64,000 bases of DNA from Vibrio mediterranei (GTDB lineage Bacteria; Pseudomonadota; Gammaproteobacteria; Enterobacterales; Vibrionaceae): positions 868,001 through 932,000 of the forward strand of contig NZ_FLLQ01000001.1 in assembly GCF_900088415.1 (NCBI RefSeq). The letters are read 5' to 3'. A model generated the notes under the pieces. The model did not search any database, had not been told where the DNA came from, and was given only the letters and a program-made list of their open reading frames with translations. Made by a program: the position numbers and the translations under genes. Shown here in pieces: positions 7,315 to 16,794 of the stretch (position 1 is the stretch's first letter; every line of letters begins with the position of its first letter).

Positions 7315-9009
7315 TTATAAACTCCGTTGATGCGCTTCAATTAATGCTAACATTTTGGCTTCAGCCGATTGATTCGCTTGAGCGTAGTCCGTCTCTGGTG
7401 GAAAATCGCTGATGATCTCATAGTAGCATTTAAGCTTAGGCTCAGTGCCAGATGGACGCACAATGATTCGCGATTGATCCTCAAGCAAATAAATCAGCAC
7501 ATCACTTGCGGGTAAATCGATGGTTTCTGTCGTTCCGTCGGCGAATTGTCGAACGGATGTATTTAGGTCTTCAATGACTTCAATACGCTTGCCGGCAATC
7601 TCTGTCGGTGGGTTGCGACGAAGCTTCTCGCCAATAGGTGGCGACTTAGGATCTAACGCAATACTACGCTGAGCATTAAAGTAGAAACCATGTTGACGAT
7701 ACAGCTCTTCCAGCTTATCCCACAGCGTTTTTCCTTGCGCTTTGAGTTTACCGGTTAACTGTGAAAACGCCACAAGTGCTGAGAGCCCATCTTTATCCCA
7801 CACTTTATTGCCAACCGTATACCCTAATGCCTCTTCATAAGCGAACAGGAACGGATGGTCCACGCTCTCTTGGGTCATTGCGACATTGGTTAGCCATTTA
7901 AATCCCGTCAATGTTTGGTAATACTGAGCACTATGCGCCTTGGCAATACTTCTTAGTAGGCGCGACGAAACTATGGTATTCCCCACCAGCGCATTAGGTT
8001 GACCCGCCAACAAGTAATCGCCAAATAGTGACCCTACTTGATCTCCCGTCAGCATTTGGTACTCACCATCAGGACGTTTAACTGCAACTGCAAAACGATC
8101 AGCATCTGGATCGTTGGCACAGGCAATATCTGCACCTACAGACTTGCCGAGCGCCATCACCATATCCATTGCTCCAGCTTCTTCTGGATTTGGGAAGCTA
8201 ACGGTTGGGAACGTACCGTCCGGTTCTCGCTGCTCAGTTACACTCGCCACTTGGTTAAAGCCTGCGTCTGCTAACAGTGTTTCTGCCATGTCAGCACCGA
8301 CACCATGCATCGCAGTATAAACAATGGAAATATCCGTATTGCTATCCGGTGTTAGAAGTTCACTTTGGTTTATGGCCTTACGATAGGTTTGATAGTAATC
8401 CTCTTCTAACCAAATCAATAACCCCTGTTGTTTCGCTTGGTCTAAGGGTAACAACGTTAGAGGTTGCGTCGTCGCATCGTCAATCTGTGCCGCAATACCA
8501 GAGTCATGTGGAGGAATAATCTGCGCCCCGTTTTCCCAATAGACTTTAAATCCATTGTATTCTGGTGGATTATGACTGGCCGTCACCACTACGGCTGCTG
8601 CTGCATTCAATTCACGAACACCAAAGGCAACGATAGGCGTCGCTGCAACTTTATAGGTTAGATACACCTTGATACCGAGCGCTGTTAGAACGGACGCGGT
8701 ATCGTGCGCAAACTGCTTGGAGTCAGGGCGGCCATCATAACCGATCACTACACCTCGCGATGAGGCCTCGCTAACTTGTTCGAGAAGATAATGACCTAAC
8801 CCAGTCGCAGTTTCTTGAATGACTAAACGATTCATACGATTTGGTCCAGCCCCCACTTTACCGCGTAAGCCAGCGGTACCGAATGCAAGGCGAGAGCTGA
8901 ATCGATCTTTCAACTCTCGTTCATCGTTCGAGTCCACCAGCTGCTGCAATTCGTGTTTAGTAATTGGATCAGGATCGCGTGCTAACCATTGAGAAATTTG
9001 TTCAGTCAT
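7315..9009 (-). CDS. Phosphoglucomutase/phosphomannomutase family enzyme
   Basis: A 564-aa alpha-D-phosphohexomutase of the longer PGM2-like branch. Seen: GTAGLRG near residue 45, the phosphoserine loop TASHNPPEYNG with catalytic S145, the metal-binding NDPDADR, the sugar-binding EEALGYTVG, and the C-terminal phosphate-binding RPSGTEPK. It interconverts hexose 1- and 6-phosphates in the cytosol, linking glycolysis to polysaccharide or nucleotide-sugar synthesis. It has its own terminator and no operon partners. AAGGAAA precedes the start by about 10 bases. Glucose-1,6-bisphosphate synthase or pentose mutase activity of related PGM2 proteins cannot be excluded. Confidence 0.88.
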   Translation of the reverse strand: MTEQISQWLARDPDPITKHELQQLVDSNDERELKDRFSSRLAFGTAGLRGKVGAGPNRMNRLVIQETATGLGHYLLEQVSEASSRGVVIGYDGRPDSKQFAHDTASVLTALGIKVYLTYKVAATPIVAFGVRELNAAAAVVVTASHNPPEYNGFKVYWENGAQIIPPHDSGIAAQIDDATTQPLTLLPLDQAKQQGLLIWLEEDYYQTYRKAINQSELLTPDSNTDISIVYTAMHGVGADMAETLLADAGFNQVASVTEQREPDGTFPTVSFPNPEEAGAMDMVMALGKSVGADIACANDPDADRFAVAVKRPDGEYQMLTGDQVGSLFGDYLLAGQPNALVGNTIVSSRLLRSIAKAHSAQYYQTLTGFKWLTNVAMTQESVDHPFLFAYEEALGYTVGNKVWDKDGLSALVAFSQLTGKLKAQGKTLWDKLEELYRQHGFYFNAQRSIALDPKSPPIGEKLRRNPPTEIAGKRIEVIEDLNTSVRQFADGTTETIDLPASDVLIYLLEDQSRIIVRPSGTEPKLKCYYEIISDFPPETDYAQANQSAEAKMLALIEAHQRSL

Positions 9010-9087
9010 AGTGATGTTTCCTTAATTGAGGCAACCTGATGGAGAGGGATATCTTTCAGGTTCTCATTTGTCTATTTAATAATAGTA

Positions 9088-9106
9088 AATGACTCTCAAT
9101 ATCATT
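9088..9106. promoter_or_regulatory. Weak Fur-box-like site upstream of the mutase
   Basis: Read on the minus strand, AATGATATTGAGAGTCATT keeps the palindromic ends of the Vibrio Fur consensus but departs from it in the centre. It lies about 80 bases upstream of the mutase start. Low confidence. Confidence 0.25.
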
Positions 9107-9203
9107 AAAGAGAGAGCAACCGATAAAATGAACTCCAATTTGATAACAAGCTAGAACAGTAATGATAGGTAAACCAACACTTACCTACCAATGGACAGGG
9201 TGA

Positions 9204-10820
9204 CTATGCCTCTTCAGGGTCTAAATCGAACGACGCATCAATCAACTTCTGGGTATAGTCGCTCTTTGGATGATAGAAGATTTCATCAGTGGTGCCTTGC
9301 TCCATAATCTCACCCTTTTGCATTACTAGAACACGGTCAGATAGTGCTTTAACTACGCTCAGATCATGGCTGATGAACAAGAAACCGATGTTATGTTTCT
9401 TCTGAATGTCTTTAAGAAGGTCTATAACGGTAAGCTGTACCGAGCGATCCAATGCTGAAGTAGGTTCATCAAGCAAGATAAATGATGGCTCAAGAATGAG
9501 TGCTCGGGCAATAGCAATACGTTGTCGCTGCCCGCCTGAAAACTCATGGGGATAACGGTTGATACTGTGAGGGTCAAGCCTAACTTCTTCTAACGCAGTC
9601 CGTGCACGCTGCATGCGTTCGGCTTTTGACAAATTGGGATGATGAACCGTAAGGCCCTCTGTAATGATGTCACCTACGGTCATGCGTGGCGAGAGCGACC
9701 CATAGGGATCTTGAAACACCATTTGAATGTCTTTTTTAAGGGCAAATCGAGCTTTAGCCGTCAGTTTGTCCACTTCTTGACCTTTGAACTTCACAGTCCC
9801 AGTGCATGGTAGCAACCCGATCAATGCACGTCCTAAAGTCGATTTACCCGACCCTGACTCCCCTACAATACCCAAGGTTTCACCCTGCTTGAGCTGCAAC
9901 GAAATCCCTTTAACCGCTTCAAAATACTGATTACGCTGTTGTATAAAGCTCGATTTAATCAAGAATTTCACTCGAATATCGTCAGCTTCTAGCAAAGTAG
10001 GGGCGGTTTCTTCTACTTCCTCTTTTTGTCCCTTAGGTACAGAATCGAGTAACATCTTGGTGTAATCGTGCTGGGGTGATGAAAACAGCGCTTGGCATTC
10101 GCCTTGTTCGACAATATCCCCCTTACACATCACTATCACTCGGTCTGCCAAGTGTTTGACCACACCCAAGTCATGAGTAATAAACAGAATCGCTGTTCCA
10201 AGCTTGGCTTGGATTTCTTTGATGAGATTAAGTACTTCAGCTTGAACCGTTACATCGAGTGCAGTGGTTGGTTCATCAGCGATCAAAATGTCAGGCTCAT
10301 TAATCAAGGCCATAGAAATCATAATGCGTTGCAGCTGGCCACCAGAAAACTCGTGAGGGTACTTAAAGTAAGCCGTTTCTGGTTCTGGCAAATGCACCAA
10401 ATCAAACAGCTCCAAAACGCGTTTCTTGGCTTGTTGACCACTCACCTTTCTATGGCACATCAATGCTTCAGCGACTTGAATGCCCACCTTCATATAAGGG
10501 TTAAGTGAGGTCATTGGTTCTTGGAAGATCATTCCGATACGGTCACCACGAATCTTTTGCATCGCCTTATCATCCATTTTCAGTAGCGAGTGGCCGTTAA
10601 ATGCGATGTTTGAATCCGTGTGAATAATCGCATTGTTAGGCAAAATCTGCATCAGCGCGTTGGTTGATACAGATTTACCGCTTCCTGATTCACCCACAAT
10701 AGCTAATGTTTCACCCGCAAAAAGATCGAAGTTGACTTGTTTCACTGCATCAACAATACCGTCATTGGTGGTAAAGCTTACGGAAAGGTCGCGGACAGTT
10801 AGAATAGGGTCTTGAGACAT
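9204..10820 (-). CDS. Dipeptide/oligopeptide ABC transporter ATPase with two fused ABC domains
   Basis: A 538-aa protein with two complete nucleotide-binding domains, as in YejF. Domain 1 has GESGSGKS near residue 42, HEFSGGQLQRI and IADEPTTALD. Domain 2 has a second GESGSGKST near residue 323, HEFSGGQRQRIAIARAL and LLDEPTSALD. Both carry the FQEP/FQDP Q-loop of oligopeptide transporters. YejF-type proteins power import of peptides and microcin C-like compounds. No permease or binding-protein gene is beside it, so its partners must lie elsewhere. An unknown gene lies 22 bases upstream and a Fur-box candidate lies further up, suggesting iron control by inference. Confidence 0.87.
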   Translation of the reverse strand: MSQDPILTVRDLSVSFTTNDGIVDAVKQVNFDLFAGETLAIVGESGSGKSVSTNALMQILPNNAIIHTDSNIAFNGHSLLKMDDKAMQKIRGDRIGMIFQEPMTSLNPYMKVGIQVAEALMCHRKVSGQQAKKRVLELFDLVHLPEPETAYFKYPHEFSGGQLQRIMISMALINEPDILIADEPTTALDVTVQAEVLNLIKEIQAKLGTAILFITHDLGVVKHLADRVIVMCKGDIVEQGECQALFSSPQHDYTKMLLDSVPKGQKEEVEETAPTLLEADDIRVKFLIKSSFIQQRNQYFEAVKGISLQLKQGETLGIVGESGSGKSTLGRALIGLLPCTGTVKFKGQEVDKLTAKARFALKKDIQMVFQDPYGSLSPRMTVGDIITEGLTVHHPNLSKAERMQRARTALEEVRLDPHSINRYPHEFSGGQRQRIAIARALILEPSFILLDEPTSALDRSVQLTVIDLLKDIQKKHNIGFLFISHDLSVVKALSDRVLVMQKGEIMEQGTTDEIFYHPKSDYTQKLIDASFDLDPEEA

Positions 10821-10842
10821 AATGCTTCCTTGCTCATTCGAA

Positions 10843-11331
10843 TTAGTAATGTGAGTTTGGTGTCGGGTTGGTGTGTGGATTCAAGACCGCAATACTATGA
10901 TGCGATCGGCTAAGCTCATTGAATTTTTGAGTCCACTCAGCACTGTGTTGAGAAGCGCAGAAGGCTTCCATATGGCTGAGCACAAGATCCGTACTCTCTT
11001 CAATCGCCGCATAAACGATCTTGATAAGTTGAGTTTGCTCTAGTGACAAAAATTGCAGTAATGCATAACAGCGATTGAGTATCTCAAACGCTTGCTGTGG
11101 CTCACCAATACTATTGAGGATACTTGATTGATAGATAGACGCGTCTCGTAATCCTGTCACCAAGAAAACGAACTGACATGGGCGAGTTTGTTTACATTCA
11201 AGTGCATGATAGACATGCGAAGGTAAGCTATCTAACACTTGTGAAAACAAGTGTTTTGCCTCAGGCCAACTGCCTTGTTTTAGTAATTTCTCTGCATTTA
11301 CAAAACGAGACCAGCACTGTTGAAGTTCCAT
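10843..11331 (-). CDS. Hypothetical 162-aa helical protein
   Basis: I do not recognise this protein. It is soluble, predicted largely helical and rich in Cys (ECKQTRPCQFVF, NRCYALL, AFCASQ), with pairs of helices (about residues 10-40 and 75-110) reminiscent of tetratricopeptide repeats but without a clear consensus. No signal peptide is seen. It starts just upstream of the double ABC ATPase, 22 bases apart on the same strand, and the two probably share a promoter in 11332-11525 where the Fur-box candidate lies. The C-terminal tail (NPHTNPTPNSHY) looks disordered. Confidence 0.6.
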   Translation of the reverse strand: MELQQCWSRFVNAEKLLKQGSWPEAKHLFSQVLDSLPSHVYHALECKQTRPCQFVFLVTGLRDASIYQSSILNSIGEPQQAFEILNRCYALLQFLSLEQTQLIKIVYAAIEESTDLVLSHMEAFCASQHSAEWTQKFNELSRSHHSIAVLNPHTNPTPNSHY

Positions 11332-11384
11332 TGGGTGAGCCTTTTTAAAACGATAGTTGCCTATTAAAATTCAAACCAAATGCG

Positions 11385-11403
11385 AATGCAAGTAATTATC
11401 ATT
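11385..11403. promoter_or_regulatory. Fur-box candidate between the ABC ATPase unit and the OYE gene
   Basis: On the minus strand it reads AATGATAATTACTTGCATT. This departs at only two informative positions from the Vibrio Fur consensus as I recall it (AATGATAATnATTnTCATT). It lies 54 bases upstream of the 162-aa gene start and 120 bases upstream of the OYE gene, so it could control either side. Confidence 0.5.
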
Positions 11404-11525
11404 TAGCCAATGACTTCACTATTCGAAAATAATGAATACTAAATTCAAAATAAAGCCAATTATCAAATCTAATTAAATGAATACAATGAGCAGACAATAA
11501 ACATCAGCCACTCAGGACATTCAAC

Positions 11526-12617
11526 ATGAGCAAGTTATTTGAGCAAACAGAGATTAAAGGTCTAGGACTTCAAAATCGTATCGCGATGGCACCAATGACT
11601 CGAGCACGCACTAGTCAGCCAGGCAATATTCCTAATGATATGATGGCTACCTACTACCAACAAAGAGCCACCGCTGGATTGATCATTTCCGAAGCGACGC
11701 AGATTTCCGATGACTCTCAAGGTTACTCTTTTACTCCAGGTGTTTATACTGATAAACAGGTGGCCGGCTGGAGCAAAGTGACGCAAGCTGTGCACAGTGA
11801 AGGCTCAAAAATGTTCTGCCAACTTTGGCATGTAGGCCGAGTGTCCCACCCGACGTTCCAAAACGGTGAAAAGCCAATGGCCCCCTCTGCTCTAGCACCA
11901 GTAGAAACTCAAGTATGGATTGCAGACGAAAACGGCAATGGCAACATGATAGATTGTGTCGAGCCACGCGAAATGACCAAAGACGACATTCAGCGTGTGG
12001 TTAACGATTTTGCCACCGCTGCAAAGCGTGCTGTAGAGGCCGGGTTTGATGGTGTCGAAATTCACGGTGGCAATGGCTATCTTATCGACCAGTTCCTTCG
12101 CACCAACTCCAATAAGCGTACCGACGAGTATGGCGGTACACGCGAAAATCGTATTCGTTTCTTACTTGAGGTTGTGGATGCAGTTGTCAGCGCGATAGGT
12201 GCTCACAAAGTCGGCGTCCGATTAGCACCATTCATAACTTTTAAAGATATGAATTGCCCAGACATCGTACCGACCATTCTTGACGCAGCGACAGAATTAC
12301 AACAACGTGATATCGCTTACTTACATTTATCTGAAGCGGATTGGGATGACGCGCCTGAAATTCCTGAAGCATTTCGTATCGAGCTTCGCAAACGTTTCGA
12401 CAACTGCATCATTGTTGCCGGCGGTTACACTCAGCAAAATGCAGAGGCCGTACTAGCTAAAAACTATGCCGATATTGTCGCCTTTGGTCGCCCGTTTGTG
12501 TCTAACCCAGACTTGGTCTATCGCTTACAACACGACAAACCACTAGCGGAACTCGATGGCGCTACTCTGTTTGGTGGCAATGACAAAGGTTATACCGATT
12601 ATCCAACAATGCCGTAA
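11526..12617 (+). CDS. Old Yellow Enzyme family alkene reductase (NemA-like)
   Basis: A 363-aa FMN-dependent TIM-barrel oxidoreductase. Seen: the N-terminal NRIAMAPMTRAR, the central HGGNGYLIDQFLRTNSNKRT carrying the H-x2-N pair that binds the electrophile's carbonyl, EYGGTRENRIRF, and the FMN-phosphate region VAGGY / VAFGRPFVSNPDL. Such enzymes use NADPH to reduce activated C=C bonds (N-ethylmaleimide, enones) and nitro compounds. It stands alone with its own terminator. The start has a weak upstream signal (CAGGACATTCAAC). The exact substrate is open. Confidence 0.88.
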   Translation: MSKLFEQTEIKGLGLQNRIAMAPMTRARTSQPGNIPNDMMATYYQQRATAGLIISEATQISDDSQGYSFTPGVYTDKQVAGWSKVTQAVHSEGSKMFCQLWHVGRVSHPTFQNGEKPMAPSALAPVETQVWIADENGNGNMIDCVEPREMTKDDIQRVVNDFATAAKRAVEAGFDGVEIHGGNGYLIDQFLRTNSNKRTDEYGGTRENRIRFLLEVVDAVVSAIGAHKVGVRLAPFITFKDMNCPDIVPTILDAATELQQRDIAYLHLSEADWDDAPEIPEAFRIELRKRFDNCIIVAGGYTQQNAEAVLAKNYADIVAFGRPFVSNPDLVYRLQHDKPLAELDGATLFGGNDKGYTDYPTMP

Positions 12618-12624
12618 CTCTCAG

Positions 12625-12649
12625 GCCCGCCTTTTGTGCGGGCTTTTTT
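12625..12649 (+). terminator. Intrinsic terminator of the OYE gene
   Basis: GCCCGC and GCGGGC form a stem around CTTTTGT followed directly by TTTTTT, 8 bases after the stop. Confidence 0.88.
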
Positions 12650-12802
12650 GTCACCAAATTCCTACATCAATCCTGCTTTTCTTCTTTTTAATCATATATT
12701 AACCCGTCACAATCCTTCATTTGCACAAAATATGACCTCGCTCAAAAATATATGCATCATTAGGAGTATTTTAGGAACGTTCATATTTCAGGAGTGAAAA
12801 AC

Positions 12803-13084
12803 ATGACGGCTTCAAAAATGTTTGTAAGGGATTTTCTGGGATTACTATTAATCGTCTGTACTGTACTTGCAGGATTGTGTGTTTTACTTTGCTTACTTGC
12901 ACTGTTCGCATACGTAAACCACGAAACGATTCTCGCCTCTGACTTCTTCCACGAATCGTTCTACCTCATCGCTTTCTTTATTCCACCCTACTTCATAGCA
13001 AGACACATCAACCGTGCAGAGACGGTCACTGCCGTTGAGCAATATTTGTTGATGAAGAGTAAAAGCGAGCAACTTCCACACTAA
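12803..13084 (+). CDS. Small two-helix membrane protein, unknown function
   Basis: A 93-aa protein with two membrane segments (about residues 10-35 and 52-68) joined by a loop with acidic residues, and a charged C-terminal tail (RAETVTAVEQYLLMKSKSEQ). I chose ATG 12803 because AGGAG sits 8 bases upstream at 12790-12794; the in-frame GTG at 12794 overlaps that ribosome binding site and is unlikely. I do not recognise a family. It stands alone, transcribed with the OYE gene's strand but after its terminator. Confidence 0.6.
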   Translation: MTASKMFVRDFLGLLLIVCTVLAGLCVLLCLLALFAYVNHETILASDFFHESFYLIAFFIPPYFIARHINRAETVTAVEQYLLMKSKSEQLPH

Positions 13085-13720
13085 TACGCTTTAAGGGTAA
13101 TCTTCAATTCATCCTGACCATTACCCTTATTCAACCGCGATCGACGTATTCAGTTACGTACTTCACTGAGCAATTCGACGTTTCTTGTCACTATCTTTCT
13201 CTGTTAACTACCGCCCTCAACACCATTAACTCGTCTGACGAATGATGCCCGGTAGTGGAATCTTATTTTCAGCTAGCACCAATATCCAAAGCTTAAAAAG
13301 TTACATTAATGTCACCAGTTGCTCTTTGTCTCTGACACAAAGCTGAAAGCATTACCTGTTCAAACTGCGGTGAAAATAGGGCTATTACGCTGTTAGACTC
13401 AGTCAGCTTAACTAATAAATAAAATAAACCATTGTTATTAAAAGATTTATATAGTTATCCGCTCCTCCCAAAAACAGAGCCAGCGCTTGTCGTAACAAAT
13501 AGACTTAATGCACCTGATACATAAACAATTCTTAAACATATGCATAATTAGCATACATTGAATGCAAACCTTTCATTTTACTCATAAAAATTATCCATAG
13601 TATTTTTGAGGGAAAGTCATCTGATGATGTTTTTCTTATATGAAAAATACTTTGAGCAGTGCATTCGGCTCTTGAGGGATTTTTCATATAAGAATTAATC
13701 AGTATAAGGAATATTAACTA
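13085..13720. other. 636-bp intergenic region upstream of the ardA-like gene
   Basis: No gene seen. A 10-bp inverted repeat (TAAGGGTAAT at 13092-13101 and its complement at 13120-13129) may end the small membrane-protein transcript. Towards the right end it contains the long inverted repeat described separately. The rest is AT-rich without recognisable sites. Confidence 0.5.
13633..13694. repeat. 16-bp perfect inverted repeat in the ardA-like leader
   Basis: TTCTTATATGAAAAAT at 13633-13648 is repeated in inverse orientation at 13679-13694, 30 bases apart, ending 26 bases before the start codon at 13721. It could be a double operator for a dimeric regulator or a leader RNA hairpin. Confidence 0.65.
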
Positions 13721-16700
13721 ATGACAAAGTTAATCGAAGAGATAACGCTTGGGCTCTCTAAGGCCACGCTTAAAAACCGCATTGTCATGGCACCAATGAC
13801 CATTCAATCTGCGTTTTTTGATGGTGGAGTGACTCAAGAAATGGTGGATTACTATGCCTCTCGTTCTGGAGATGCAGGGGCTATTATCGTGGAAAGCGCA
13901 TTTGTCGAAAATTACGGCCGTGCATTCCCTGGGGCTCTAGGTATCAACCACGACAGTAAAATTGCTGGCCTCGAAAAATTGGCAACGGCAATTAAAGCTA
14001 AAGGTTCGAAGGCTATTTTACAAATTTATCATGCTGGACGCATGGCAAATGGTGAATTCAATGGCGGCCACCAACCGATCTCTGCCAGTCCTGTTGCCGC
14101 TCTGCGCGATAACGCAGAGACCCCACTCGAGATGACCGAAGAACAAATTGTTGGCATGATCGACCATTTTGGTGACGCAGTTAATCGTGCCATTCTTGCC
14201 GGCTTTGATGGCGTTGAAATCCATGGCGCCAACACTTACCTTATCCAACAATTCTTCTCTCCACATTCCAACCGACGCACTGATAAGTGGGGTGGTGATA
14301 TTGAGAAACGCACCACATTCCCGCTCGCTATTTTAGAGAAGGCGAAACAGGTAGCCACATCTCACCAAATGCCTGGGTTCATTATTGGCTACCGTTTTTC
14401 TCCTGAAGAGATTGAAGAGCCGGGAATCCGTTTTGAAGAGACCATGTTCCTTCTTGATAAACTCGCTCAAAGCGGCCTTGATTACTTCCATTTTTCAATG
14501 GGTAACTACGCTCGAAACTCTATTGTTAATCCAGAAGACAAAGAACCGCTTATCCGCAAATTCCATGCGTTGAAGTCTGAAGATGTTGCTAAAGTCCCAG
14601 TTATCGGTGTCGGTGGCATTGCTCAGCGTCAAGATGCGGATACTGCGCTTGAGTATGGTTATGACATGGTTAGTATTGGTAAAGGTTTCCTTGTAGAACC
14701 AACATGGGCAAAGAAAGCAATCAATGACGAAGTCTGCGCTGAATTTGCTGATATCGCTCAACAACAAGCATTAATGATCCCAACACCATTGTGGGAGATC
14801 ATGGATTACATGATCATCGACAGCGCAGCCGAAGCATTAAAACACCAACGTATCAAAGAGCTTCAAAGCGTCGAGATCAAGTTCGAACCCGGCGAATACA
14901 CAGCGTATGGTTATGGCCATAACGGTCAACTTCCAGTCACGGTTAGTTTCTCTGAAGACAGAATTCTTGATATCGCCGTAGATTCCTCAAAAGAGTCAGA
15001 CGGTATCGCCAACCCTGCTTTTGAACGTATTCCTCAGCAAATACTCGATGGTCAAACACTGAATATCGATGTTATCTCCGGCGCTACTGTCAGTAGCCAA
15101 GCTGTTCTTGATGGTGTGTCCAATGCCGTGGATCTCGCCGGGGGCAATTCAGAGGCACTACGTTGTAAAGCACGTGAAGCAGTTGAGTGGTCAACAGAAG
15201 TCATCGAAGACACCGTAGATGTGGTGGTAGTCGGTGGTGGTGGCGCAGGTTTGAGCGCAGCGCTTACCGCATTAGATAATCATCAATCAGTGATAGTACT
15301 TGAGAAGTTCCCAGCGATCGGTGGTAATACAGTTCGTACTGGTGGTTGGGTTAACGCTGCAGAGCCAAAATGGCAAAAAGCATTCCCAGCTCTTGCCGGG
15401 GAAGCAGACTATCTAAAAGCACTTGCTGACACACCAGAGTCTGAGATTGCGCCAGAATATCTCGCGGACTTCCGCATGTTGAAAGATCAGTTAGCAAACT
15501 ATTTCTTAGATGTAGACGCTGGTAACCACTATCTGTTCGACTCAACAGAACTGCACTTGATTCAGACTTATCTTGGCGGCAAACGCACTAACTTAGATGG
15601 TGAATCAATCTACGGCCAATACGATCTTGTACATACACTGACTAGCCGAGCGATGGAATCGATCGACTGGCTAACAGAGAAAGGCATCGATTTTAACCGT
15701 GGTATGGTCGACATTGCGGTTGGTGCGCTATGGCGTCGCGCCCACAAACCAAATCGCCCTAAAGGTGTTGAGTTTGTTGAAAAACTGCAAAAGCACATTG
15801 TCGCTCAAGGTGGTCGTATTATCACTGATACACGTGCAGACGATCTGATTATTGAGAACGGTCAAGTCGTGGGTATTAATGCCACTCATTCAAACGGCAC
15901 GAAATACAAACTAACCACGAAGCAAGGTGTAGTAATGGCATCTGGCGGATTTGGTGCCAACACTAAGATGCTTCAGAAGTACAATAACTACTGGAACGAA
16001 ATCGCCGATGACATCAAGACAACTAACTCTCCAGCGCTTGTGGGTGATGGTATTGCCATTGGTGAAAACGCTGGAGCAGAATTAGTCGGTATGGAGTATA
16101 TCCAGCTGATGCCAATTGGCGACCCTAAGTCAGGTGCATTGCTTACAGGCTTGATTGTTCCACCAGAAAACTTTGTCTTTGTTAATCAACAGGGCAAGCG
16201 CTTTGTCAACGAATGTGAAAGCCGTGATGTGCTGTCTAACTCATTCTTCGATAATGGCGGTGTGATTTACATGATTGCGGATGAAGAGATTCGTAAAACA
16301 GCGGCAAACACAACCGACGAGACTATCGAACGAGAAATTGAAGAAGGTATTATCATTAAAGCTGACACAATTGAAGAGTTAGCACAGAAGATCAATGTTC
16401 CGACTGCCGAACTTAGCAAAACCATTCGCTTGTATAACTCCTACGTTGATAATGGACGTGACCCAGAGTTCCAAAAAGGTGCACTTGGTCTCAAGGTCGA
16501 GCAGGCGCCTTTCTACGCGACGCCTAGAAAACCATCTGTACACCATACGATGGGCGGTCTCAAGATCGACACTGACGCTCGTGTGTTAAATAAACAGGGA
16601 GCACCAATTCCTGGGCTATATGCCGCTGGTGAAGTAACGGGTGGCATTCACGCTGGTAACCGCCTCGGCGGTAACGCCTTAATTGATATATTCACTTACG

Positions 16701-16741
16701 GCCGAATCGCAGGTCAAAACGTTTCTATGAGAAACTCGTAA
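13721..16741 (+). CDS. ardA: Three-domain NADH-dependent reductase, ArdA-like (acrylate reductase type)
   Basis: A 1006-aa cytoplasmic flavoprotein. Residues 1-370 are an OYE-like FMN domain (NRIVMAPMT, HGANTYLIQQFFSPHSN). About 390-475 is an FMN_bind domain with DVISGAT, whose T456 is the expected site for covalent FMN. About 498-1000 is a fumarate-reductase-type FAD domain starting at VVGGGGAGLSAA. R of GKRFVNE, the HH of VHHTMGG and GNRLGGNA match substrate residues of fumarate reductase, but the usual Q-x-HPT reads IQLMPIGD, losing the His that holds the second carboxylate. This suits a monocarboxylate such as acrylate, reported for this architecture in Vibrio harveyi. No signal peptide or haem motif. 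apbE follows. Confidence 0.82.
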   Translation: MTKLIEEITLGLSKATLKNRIVMAPMTIQSAFFDGGVTQEMVDYYASRSGDAGAIIVESAFVENYGRAFPGALGINHDSKIAGLEKLATAIKAKGSKAILQIYHAGRMANGEFNGGHQPISASPVAALRDNAETPLEMTEEQIVGMIDHFGDAVNRAILAGFDGVEIHGANTYLIQQFFSPHSNRRTDKWGGDIEKRTTFPLAILEKAKQVATSHQMPGFIIGYRFSPEEIEEPGIRFEETMFLLDKLAQSGLDYFHFSMGNYARNSIVNPEDKEPLIRKFHALKSEDVAKVPVIGVGGIAQRQDADTALEYGYDMVSIGKGFLVEPTWAKKAINDEVCAEFADIAQQQALMIPTPLWEIMDYMIIDSAAEALKHQRIKELQSVEIKFEPGEYTAYGYGHNGQLPVTVSFSEDRILDIAVDSSKESDGIANPAFERIPQQILDGQTLNIDVISGATVSSQAVLDGVSNAVDLAGGNSEALRCKAREAVEWSTEVIEDTVDVVVVGGGGAGLSAALTALDNHQSVIVLEKFPAIGGNTVRTGGWVNAAEPKWQKAFPALAGEADYLKALADTPESEIAPEYLADFRMLKDQLANYFLDVDAGNHYLFDSTELHLIQTYLGGKRTNLDGESIYGQYDLVHTLTSRAMESIDWLTEKGIDFNRGMVDIAVGALWRRAHKPNRPKGVEFVEKLQKHIVAQGGRIITDTRADDLIIENGQVVGINATHSNGTKYKLTTKQGVVMASGGFGANTKMLQKYNNYWNEIADDIKTTNSPALVGDGIAIGENAGAELVGMEYIQLMPIGDPKSGALLTGLIVPPENFVFVNQQGKRFVNECESRDVLSNSFFDNGGVIYMIADEEIRKTAANTTDETIEREIEEGIIIKADTIEELAQKINVPTAELSKTIRLYNSYVDNGRDPEFQKGALGLKVEQAPFYATPRKPSVHHTMGGLKIDTDARVLNKQGAPIPGLYAAGEVTGGIHAGNRLGGNALIDIFTYGRIAGQNVSMRNS

Positions 16742-16747
16742 ACAAAA

Positions 16748-16775
16748 GGGAAGCCTCTGGCTTCCCTATTTTTAT
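16748..16775 (+). terminator. Hairpin between the ardA-like gene and apbE
   Basis: GGGAAGCC and GGCTTCCC pair around TCT, followed by TATTTTTAT, six bases after the reductase stop. It probably reduces, rather than blocks, read-through into apbE, which begins 20 bases later. Confidence 0.75.
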
Positions 16776-16794
16776 TCCTGTTCGGAGACACATT

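Noticed and set aside
9166..9187. TAGGTAA / TTACCTA inverted repeat after the double ABC ATPase gene
   Set aside because: The 7-bp AT-rich stem without a T-run is too weak to call a terminator.
12794..12802. GTG start for the small membrane protein
   Set aside because: The GTG overlaps the AGGAG that serves ATG 12803.
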